NCBI GenBank assembly: GCA_900314225.1
Contig: OMUM01000067.1
Coordinates: 1 to 10,499 of the forward strand
Direction: 5' to 3'
Origin: an uncultured bacterium
GTDB lineage: Bacteria > Bacillota_I > Bacilli_A > RF39 > UBA660
Length of the DNA: 10,499 bases
Part shown: positions 1-5,536 of the stretch, piece by piece
How the letters are laid out: each line of letters begins with the position of its first letter
Position numbering within the stretch: position 1 is the first letter of the stretch
The notes under the pieces: model-generated
Told to the model about the DNA's origin: nothing
Databases searched by the model: none
What the model saw: the letters and a program-made list of their open reading frames with translations, nothing else
Position numbers and translations under genes: made by a program

Positions 1-3
1 AGA

Positions 4-10
4 TTGGAGA
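4..10 (+). promoter_or_regulatory. Ribosome binding site of pgk
   Basis: TTGGAGA lies 7 bases before the ATG at 18, which is normal Shine-Dalgarno spacing. It supports that start. The window begins only 17 bases before pgk, so the upstream gene (often gapA in such operons) and the operon promoter are not visible. Confidence 0.75.
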
Positions 11-17
11 ATTTAAC

Positions 18-1190
18 ATGAAAACAATAAGAGATTTTGATTTAAATGATAAAAAGGTACTGATAAGATGTGACTTTAATGTTCCAATGAAAGATGGAAA
101 AATTGTTGATAATACAAGAATTGTAGGAGCTCTTCCTACTATTCAATATGCAATAGATCACAATGCTAAAGTAATCTTACTGTCACACTTAGGTAGAATT
201 AAAGAAGAAGCTGATTTAGCTAAGAATGATTTATCACCAGTTGCTGAAGAATTAGCTAAATTATTAAAAAAAGATATTTTATTTAGTGAAAAAACAAGAG
301 GTGAAGAGCTAGAAGCAACTATTGATAGTATGGAAGACGGTGATGTTTTACTAATTCAAAATACTCGTTATGAAGATTTAAATGGAAAAAAAGAAAGTAA
401 AAATGATCCAGAACTTGGAAGATATTGGGCTTCTTTAGGAGATTTATTTGTAAATGATGCATTTGGAACAATACATAGAGCTCATGCTTCTAATGTCGGA
501 ATTGCTAGTAATTTGGATTCATGCATAGGTTTTTTAATTGAAAAAGAGTTAAATGCTCTAAGTGTTCTAGATAATCCTACTCATCCATTTATTGTTATTA
601 TGGGAGGAGCTAAAGTAGCAGACAAGATAGGAGTTATTGAAAACTTAGTAACTAAAGCAGATAAAATATTAATTGGCGGAGGAATGGCTTTCACTTTCCT
701 AAAGGCCAAAAATATTGAAATTGGTAAATCTTTACTAGATACAGAAAATATTGATTTTTGTAAAAAAATGTTAGAAAAATATTCTGATAAAATTGAATTA
801 CCAGTTGATGCTGCTATAACAAATGAATATACCAATGATGAAGAATATCGCACAAAATCTGTGGATAATATTTCAGCTAATGAAATGGGCTTAGATATTG
901 GACCAGAAACTGTGGAAAAATATGAACATATTCTTGATACTGCAGCAATCGTTATCTGGAATGGACCATTAGGAGTTTATGAATTTGATAAATATAAAAA
1001 AGGAACTGATGACATCTTAAAATATATAGTTGATAATAATATAAAAACAATATTAGGTGGAGGAGACATAGTAGCAGCAGCCTCAAATGCCGGACTAAAA
1101 GATAAAGTTTATCATGCATCAACTGGAGGAGGAGCAACTCTTGAATATCTAGAAGGAAAGAAGTTACCAGGTTTAGAAGCAATTAAGTAG
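18..1190 (+). CDS. pgk: Phosphoglycerate kinase
   Basis: Cytoplasmic glycolytic enzyme that transfers phosphate from 1,3-bisphosphoglycerate to ADP, giving ATP and 3-phosphoglycerate. The protein is 390 aa, the usual bacterial length. Visible family hallmarks are the N-terminal signature RCDFNVP (residues 17-23), the substrate-binding segment SHLGR (56-60), the GGAKV motif (196-200), the hinge/nucleotide region WNGPLGVYE (314-322), the glycine-rich GGGD (347-350) and the C-terminal STGGGA (368-373). The motif usually written ENxRF appears here as QNTRY (114-118). The TAG stop is followed within 11 bases by the next start, so the gene is cotranscribed with the genes that follow. It is the first gene visible of an operon that ends with tpiA. 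Confidence 0.98.
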   Translation: MKTIRDFDLNDKKVLIRCDFNVPMKDGKIVDNTRIVGALPTIQYAIDHNAKVILLSHLGRIKEEADLAKNDLSPVAEELAKLLKKDILFSEKTRGEELEATIDSMEDGDVLLIQNTRYEDLNGKKESKNDPELGRYWASLGDLFVNDAFGTIHRAHASNVGIASNLDSCIGFLIEKELNALSVLDNPTHPFIVIMGGAKVADKIGVIENLVTKADKILIGGGMAFTFLKAKNIEIGKSLLDTENIDFCKKMLEKYSDKIELPVDAAITNEYTNDEEYRTKSVDNISANEMGLDIGPETVEKYEHILDTAAIVIWNGPLGVYEFDKYKKGTDDILKYIVDNNIKTILGGGDIVAAASNAGLKDKVYHASTGGGATLEYLEGKKLPGLEAIK

Positions 1191-1197
1191 GGGTGAT
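1190..1197 (+). promoter_or_regulatory. Ribosome binding site that decides a TTG start
   Basis: GGGGTGAT closely matches the 16S anti-Shine-Dalgarno complement (GGAGGTGAT). It sits immediately after the pgk stop and four bases before TTG 1202. The alternative GTG at 1193 is part of this site, so TTG is the more likely initiation codon. Confidence 0.6.
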
Positions 1198-1201
1198 AGG
1201 G

Positions 1202-1699
1202 TTGAGTACTGAAAGATTATTTTTAGTAGATCCTTATGATGAAGATCATAAAAAGTTAATTGATAATTTTGAAAAAGACAATAATATACAAACTAATGTT
1301 AGTACATACATAAAAAAAATAGAAAGTTCAACGCGTGAAGAATATAAAAAGATAAAAAAAATATCAAATGAAATAAATGAAGCATTATTTATTGAAAGTT
1401 CCAATAAAATAAAAGATTTATGCTTCATATCAGGAGAAAAAGATATTAGTACTTGCACAATATCTTTCGCTCTATTAAAAACAAAATTAAGAACAAGAAA
1501 ATTGCTAGATCAAGCAGTTGATTTTGCTAAAAACACTTTAAATATGAAAGAAATATTTATTAAAGCAAATAAAAACGATAAAAGTATACTAGAATCTTTA
1601 GAAAAAGAAAACTTTGAAAACTTAGGAATACAAGATGGATATATTTTATATTTAACAGAAGCAGAAGAAAAGAAAGAGAATCAAAGGAAAATTGCATGA
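1202..1699 (+). CDS. Divergent GNAT-fold protein, probably lacking the acetyl-CoA loop
   Basis: A 165-aa protein with the outline of a GNAT (Gcn5-related) acetyltransferase. The N-terminus STERLFLV resembles the TERLxLR strand that opens RimJ/RimL-type enzymes. The C-terminal half (about 100-142) has the helix, strand, N-x-x-S, helix, NFENLG order typical of GNAT motif B (usual form: N..S..lyeK.GF...G). The acetyl-CoA pyrophosphate loop, normally R/Q-x-x-G-x-G/A, should fall near residues 93-100. That stretch reads TKLRTRKL and has no glycine, so catalysis is doubtful. I place the start at TTG 1202 because GGGGTGAT (1190-1197) forms a good Shine-Dalgarno at proper spacing; an in-frame GTG at 1193 lies inside that site. 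The gene follows pgk by 11 bases and overlaps the next gene by 4 (ATGA). The charged C-terminal tail (EEKKENQRK) looks disordered. The specific function is unknown. Confidence 0.75.
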   Translation: MSTERLFLVDPYDEDHKKLIDNFEKDNNIQTNVSTYIKKIESSTREEYKKIKKISNEINEALFIESSNKIKDLCFISGEKDISTCTISFALLKTKLRTRKLLDQAVDFAKNTLNMKEIFIKANKNDKSILESLEKENFENLGIQDGYILYLTEAEEKKENQRKIA

Positions 1700-2694
1700 A
1701 AGTTTTAAATAACATTAAGAAAAATACAATAATTCTTCTTTTAATTACAATTATAATATTATATATAGTCTTAAAAGATGATTGGAATAATATTTTAATT
1801 ACTTTAAAATCTATGAATATTAAATTCATTTTAATGGCTTTTTTAGCATTCCTAATTTCTGTTTCTATTAAAGGTTTTTCAAATTATTTAATAATTAATA
1901 ACAAAGAAAAAATATCTATTAGTGAAGCCATTAAACATAATATAATTATTCAGTTTTTTAATGGAATAACACCCTTTTCAACAGGAGGACAACCAATGGA
2001 AATCTATATGATTACAGAGCATGGTATACCTCTTGCCAAAGCAACTAATTATTCTGTTCAAAGTTTCATATTTTATCAATTAGCCTTAGTCATATGTGGA
2101 ATACTAGCTGTTATTTACAATTTTATTTTTAGAATATTTCCAAAAGTAAAATATTTAAAACTATTAGTTTTCTTAGGATTTGCTATTAATCTTTTTGTTG
2201 CTATAATCTTACTTTTAATTGGAAACTCTCAAAAAATAACAAAAAAGATCTGCAATATAAGTATAAAATTATGTCATAAATTTAAAATAAAAGTTAATGA
2301 AAATGAAATAAAAGAAAAATTTAATGATTTATATATTGGTTTTACAGAATTATCAAAAAATAAAAAATTAACTATAATAGGAATAATCTTAAATATACTT
2401 AGTTTATTATTCTTATATATAACTCCATTATTTATTGTATTTAGTATGGGTGACTTTACAAGTTTAAATATAGCTGATACTTTAACAGCTTCTGCATATA
2501 TTTATTTAGTAGGAGCTTTTGTTCCAATACCAGGAGCAAGCGGTGGAATAGAATATGGCTTTACTAGGTTTTTTGGTAATTTTATTGCTAAAAATAAAAT
2601 ATCGGCAGTTTTATTGATTTGGCGTTTTATAACATATTATCTAGCAGTTGCTTTAGGTGGAATTATTTTTAGCTTAGAAAAGAAGGTGAAATAA
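1696..2694 (+). CDS. Flippase-like integral membrane protein (COG0392/UPF0104, LPG_synthase_TM type)
   Basis: A 332-aa, strongly hydrophobic protein with about seven or eight membrane segments, roughly at residues 11-27, 44-66, 82-106, 121-145, 154-175, 225-250, 262-284 and 302-326. Two conserved polar motifs of the family are visible: PFSTGGQPME (93-102) and PIPGASGGIE (277-286). This is the stand-alone version of the N-terminal flippase half of MprF. The cytoplasmic lysyl/alanyl-transferase domain of MprF is absent, so no aminoacylation of lipid is expected. It overlaps the preceding stop by ATGA and shares one base (TAATG) with the following glycosyltransferase gene. Translational coupling to that gene suggests that it moves the enzyme's glycolipid product, or a related lipid, across the membrane. 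That pairing is inference from context. The ribosome site AAAGGAAA (1683-1690) is weak, as expected for a coupled gene. Confidence 0.85.
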   Translation: MKVLNNIKKNTIILLLITIIILYIVLKDDWNNILITLKSMNIKFILMAFLAFLISVSIKGFSNYLIINNKEKISISEAIKHNIIIQFFNGITPFSTGGQPMEIYMITEHGIPLAKATNYSVQSFIFYQLALVICGILAVIYNFIFRIFPKVKYLKLLVFLGFAINLFVAIILLLIGNSQKITKKICNISIKLCHKFKIKVNENEIKEKFNDLYIGFTELSKNKKLTIIGIILNILSLLFLYITPLFIVFSMGDFTSLNIADTLTASAYIYLVGAFVPIPGASGGIEYGFTRFFGNFIAKNKISAVLLIWRFITYYLAVALGGIIFSLEKKVK

Positions 2695-3929
2695 TGCGTA
2701 TAGGTATTTTTACAGAAACATACACACCATATATTAGTGGACTAGTAACTAGTGAAGTTATGCTAAAACATGCTCTTGAAAAAGAAGGACATACAGTTTA
2801 TGTTGTGACAGCCAATATTGAAAGCTTTAAATATGAATATGATGAAAAAGAAAAAGTTTTAAAAATACCTGGTTTTCCAACAGGAATTTATGATTCCCGT
2901 CTAACAAGCATATATCCTGTAAGAGCAGCTAAAATGATTAAATCATGGCACCTAGATGTAATTCATTCTCAAACAGAGTTTGCTATTGGAACATTTGCAA
3001 GAATTATCGCTAAACAATATAATATCCCTTTAGTACATACTTATCATACCATGTATGAAGATTATATTTATTATGTAACAAAAGGATACTTTGAAAAATC
3101 AAGTAAAAAACTCTTAGAATATTTTACAAAATTTTATTGTGATACAACAGCTACTGAACTTATAGTACCAACTACTAAGACTTATAAATTATTTACTGAA
3201 AAATATAAATTTAATAAAAATATTCATATTATACCAACAGGTATAGAAGTAGAAAGATTCTTCACTGAAAACATTAAACAAGCTGAAGAAAATAATTTAA
3301 GAAAAAGACTTAATCTTTCAAAAAAAGACTTTATTATTATTTTTGTTGGAAGATTAGCTGAAGAAAAAAATATTGAATTTCTAATTAATTCCCAAAAAGA
3401 AATTAATAAAAAATATAAAAACATAAAACTACTAATAGTTGGAGATGGACCAGATAAAGAAAAGTATGAAAGCTTAACACATAAATTAAAACTTGATAAT
3501 AATATAATTTTTACTGGTAAAGCGGCTTGGAATGATATGCCATACTATTATCATGTTTCAAATGTTTTCGCAACTGCTTCTAAAACAGAAACTCAAGGTT
3601 TAACAGTCATTGAAGCTATGGCCTCTGGTATTGTACCAGTATGTTTAGAAGATGAGGCTTTTCAAAGTATGGTTACAGATAAATTAAATGGTCTATTCTT
3701 TAAAAATAATAAAGAATATGAAGATATAATCTTTGACTTATATGAAAATAGAAAAAAACTAGAATGGTATGATAAACAAGCTCGCATTCAATCAGAACAT
3801 TATAGTTCCAAAAACTATGCTGACCGTGTGTTAGAAGTTTACAAAAGAGCAATAAAAGAAAAAGAATCTGAATATCGATATGGATTTATTTCAAAAATAT
3901 ATAAAGAAATTAAAAGGAGATTTAAATGA
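2694..3929 (+). CDS. GT4-family glycosyltransferase, probably 1,2-diacylglycerol 3-glucosyltransferase
   Basis: A 411-aa GT-B glycosyltransferase. The N-terminal acceptor domain starts MRIGIFTETYTPYISG and includes HTYHTMYEDY (115-124), a stretch characteristic of the membrane glycolipid synthases of Gram-positive bacteria (Acholeplasma alMGS and streptococcal homologues). The C-terminal nucleotide-sugar domain has VGRLAEEKN (218-226), VGDGPD (249-254) and the GT4 EX7E motif with E299 and E307. The likely reaction is UDP-glucose plus diacylglycerol to 3-glucosyl-diacylglycerol, a membrane lipid and possible lipoteichoic acid anchor. There is no signal peptide or membrane span. The basic tail (about 394-411, rich in Lys/Arg with Tyr/Phe/Ile) could bind the membrane surface. 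The start is set by AAGGTGA (2683-2689) and the TAATG overlap. The sugar and acceptor are inferred from resemblance; a related lipid glycosyltransferase is possible. Confidence 0.88.
   Translation: MRIGIFTETYTPYISGLVTSEVMLKHALEKEGHTVYVVTANIESFKYEYDEKEKVLKIPGFPTGIYDSRLTSIYPVRAAKMIKSWHLDVIHSQTEFAIGTFARIIAKQYNIPLVHTYHTMYEDYIYYVTKGYFEKSSKKLLEYFTKFYCDTTATELIVPTTKTYKLFTEKYKFNKNIHIIPTGIEVERFFTENIKQAEENNLRKRLNLSKKDFIIIFVGRLAEEKNIEFLINSQKEINKKYKNIKLLIVGDGPDKEKYESLTHKLKLDNNIIFTGKAAWNDMPYYYHVSNVFATASKTETQGLTVIEAMASGIVPVCLEDEAFQSMVTDKLNGLFFKNNKEYEDIIFDLYENRKKLEWYDKQARIQSEHYSSKNYADRVLEVYKRAIKEKESEYRYGFISKIYKEIKRRFK
3914..3920 (+). promoter_or_regulatory. Ribosome binding site of tpiA inside the glycosyltransferase gene
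   Basis: AAGGAGA is a strong Shine-Dalgarno five bases before ATG 3926. It lies within the last codons of the glycosyltransferase gene, whose TGA stop overlaps the tpiA start as ATGA. The site fixes the tpiA start and allows efficient re-initiation. Confidence 0.75.
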
Positions 3930-4627
3930 TAATAGCATTAAATAACAAATCAAATTTATCAAAAGATGAATTTATTAAATATCAACAAAATTTATCAAAC
4001 ATCAACTCATCAAATAAAATGATTTTATGTCCCACTTTTTTAAATATAAACAACTTTAATTTAACAAATTTTTCTTTAGGTGCTCAAAATGTAAGTATGA
4101 ATAATGATGGGGCTTACACAGGCGAAATATCAGCAAATAGTTTAAAGTCATATAATGTAGAATATACGATTGTTGGACATAGTGAAAGAAGAATATATCA
4201 AAAGGAATCTTTAGAAGAAATTAATGAAAAAATAAAAAAATTATTAGAAAATAATATAATTCCTATTCTATGTGTAGGTGAAACTAAAGAAGAAAGAAAA
4301 AATAATAAAACAGAAGAAAAAATCAAAGAAGAAATTACTTCAGCCATAGAAGGTTTATCAGATAGTGATAAAGATAAATTAATTATTGCCTATGAACCAA
4401 TTTGGTCAATTGGAACAGGAATAATACCTAGTAACTCCGAAATAGAGGAAGTATTTAAATATATTAAAACATTTTTACCAAATAATAAAATATTATATGG
4501 TGGAAGTGCTAATGAAGAAAATATTGAACTATTAAATCAATGTAAAATTATAGATGGTTATTTACTAGGAGGTATAAGTCTAAAACCAGAAAAATTAAAA
4601 GTATTTATTTCTAAATTAGAAAAATAG
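3926..4627 (+). CDS. tpiA: Triosephosphate isomerase
   Basis: Interconverts dihydroxyacetone phosphate and glyceraldehyde 3-phosphate in glycolysis. At 233 aa it is short for the family (about 250). The active site is complete: N6 and K8 in LNNKSN stand for Asn11/Lys13 of the usual GNWKMN, H85 lies in VGHSERR (the electrophile), and E157 lies in AYEPIWSIGTG (catalytic base plus the phosphate-gripping loop 6). YGGS (191-194) and GYLLGGISL (211-219) are the usual phosphate-binding ends. The near-invariant Trp of NWK is replaced by Asn, and the first 40 residues are compressed, so this is a divergent but apparently functional enzyme. It is the last gene of the operon; a terminator overlaps its stop codon. 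pgk and tpiA are neighbours in many bacteria, but here three other genes separate them. Confidence 0.96.
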   Translation: MIIALNNKSNLSKDEFIKYQQNLSNINSSNKMILCPTFLNINNFNLTNFSLGAQNVSMNNDGAYTGEISANSLKSYNVEYTIVGHSERRIYQKESLEEINEKIKKLLENNIIPILCVGETKEERKNNKTEEKIKEEITSAIEGLSDSDKDKLIIAYEPIWSIGTGIIPSNSEIEEVFKYIKTFLPNNKILYGGSANEENIELLNQCKIIDGYLLGGISLKPEKLKVFISKLEK

Positions 4628-4663
4628 ACAAATTTAATTCGACAAAACTTGTCTATTTTTTTT
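4621..4663 (+). terminator. Rho-independent terminator of the pgk-tpiA operon
   Basis: An 11-bp hairpin pairs AAAATAGACAA (4621-4631) with TTGTCTATTTT (4649-4659), with a 17-base loop, and runs into a T tract to 4663. The left arm contains the tpiA stop codon. The loop is longer than usual and contains a perfect Spo0A box on the - strand. Confidence 0.85.
4638..4647 (-). promoter_or_regulatory. Perfect 0A box (Spo0A binding site) upstream of spo0A
   Basis: The + strand reads TTCGACAAAA; its complement TTTTGTCGAA is identical to the consensus Spo0A box known from Bacillus. It lies about 53-62 bases before the predicted spo0A transcription start and within the loop of the tpiA terminator. Weaker partial copies sharing the TTGTC core fall in both terminator arms. 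The position suits autoregulation of spo0A by Spo0A~P. Binding is inferred from the sequence match and the location. Confidence 0.65.
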
Positions 4664-4664
4664 C

Positions 4665-4693
4665 TTTCTATTTTTTTATACATATTATATAAT
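4665..4693 (+). promoter_or_regulatory. Probable spo0A promoter
   Basis: A consensus -10 TATAAT is at 4688-4693. At 17-base spacing the -35 region (4665-4670, TTTCTA) matches poorly, so the promoter may depend on an activator, consistent with the upstream 0A box. Transcription would start near 4700. I see no clear sigma-H promoter. Confidence 0.55.
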
Positions 4694-4733
4694 TAAAATG
4701 CGGGGTAAAAAGATAAAGAGGAGAAAAATAAAT

Positions 4734-5507
4734 ATGAATAAAATTAAATTATTAATTATTGATGATAATATTAGTTTAGTAAAAATGATGGAGGAGTTTT
4801 TTTCTAACACTTCGAACATTGAGGTAGCTTTTACAGCAAACGATGGTGAGACAGGAATAGACATTATAAATAAAAATAATGATGACTATGATATGATTCT
4901 ACTTGATTTAGTCATGCCTAAAGTTGATGGTATTGAAGTCTTAAAATATATCAAAGAAAATAATATTGATAAGAAAGTTATTGTATTAACTTCATATAAT
5001 TCACAAGAAATGATAAGAAAAGTATCAGAACTGGGAGCAAACTATTTCATGTTAAAGCCGTTTGAATTAAATAGTCTAAAAAGTAAAATTGAAAAAATTT
5101 ATGGCAATAAAGAAAACTCAATCGAGCAACTAGATTTCTTAAAAAATAATTTACAACTTTCAATTTCAAAAACACTTCATGAATTGGGAGTTCCATCACA
5201 TGTAAAAGGATATCAATATATTCGTGAAGGAATAATTTTAGTTTTTAAACATCCTGAATATATTGGTGGAATAACAAAAGAATTATATCCAACAATTGCT
5301 AAAACATTTGATTCAACATCTTCTCGAGTAGAAAGAGCTATAAGACATGCCATCGATATAAGTTGGAATAGAGCAAATTGGGATCTAATGATAGATTTAT
5401 TTGGTTATACAGTAGATATAGATGGAGCTAAACCAACAAATTCAGAGTTTATTGTAACCATAGCAGATAAATTAAGAATGGAATTCAACCATTTAATAGA
5501 AGAGTAA
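4734..5507 (+). CDS. spo0A: Stage 0 sporulation protein A, response regulator
   Basis: Master transcription factor for entry into sporulation, activated by phosphorylation through kinases or a phosphorelay. The N-terminal receiver domain (about 1-120) has the acidic pair D10/D11, phospho-acceptor D58 in LLDLVMP, switch T86 and K108 in LKPFE. The C-terminal DNA-binding domain (about 140-257) is unmistakable: HELGVPSHVKGYQYIRE (149-165), SSRVERAIRHAID (196-208) with its recognition helix, and LFGYTV with KPTNSEFI (233-240). Length is 257 aa against 267 in B. subtilis. I start at ATG 4734, preceded by AGAGGAG (about 4717-4723). An in-frame ATG at 4698 lies at or upstream of the predicted transcript start and adds a basic leader foreign to the family. 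It is monocistronic, between two terminators, and not next to spoIVB as in Bacillus. It implies sporulation ability or a Spo0A-derived developmental role. Confidence 0.95.
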   Translation: MNKIKLLIIDDNISLVKMMEEFFSNTSNIEVAFTANDGETGIDIINKNNDDYDMILLDLVMPKVDGIEVLKYIKENNIDKKVIVLTSYNSQEMIRKVSELGANYFMLKPFELNSLKSKIEKIYGNKENSIEQLDFLKNNLQLSISKTLHELGVPSHVKGYQYIREGIILVFKHPEYIGGITKELYPTIAKTFDSTSSRVERAIRHAIDISWNRANWDLMIDLFGYTVDIDGAKPTNSEFIVTIADKLRMEFNHLIEE

Positions 5508-5536
5508 AAGTTCAATATCATTTATTGAACTTTTTT
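5506..5536. terminator. Bidirectional terminator between convergent genes
   Basis: A perfect 12-bp stem pairs AAAAGTTCAATA (5506-5517) with TATTGAACTTTT (5523-5534) around a 5-base loop, TCATT. T runs on the + strand (5531-5536) and, more weakly, on the - strand let it serve both spo0A and the convergent peptidase-like gene. The stop codons of both genes lie in or against the stem. Confidence 0.9.

Noticed and set aside
1696..1699. Possibility of the Mycoplasma code (TGA read as Trp)
   Set aside because: Three separate genes end in TGA within ATGA overlaps, and conserved Trp positions (for example in pgk, tpiA and spo0A) use TGG, so the standard code applies.
4698..4733. Longer spo0A start at ATG 4698
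   Set aside because: It lies at or upstream of the predicted transcription start, lacks a ribosome site, and adds a basic extension unlike Spo0A; ATG 4734 has a good ribosome site.
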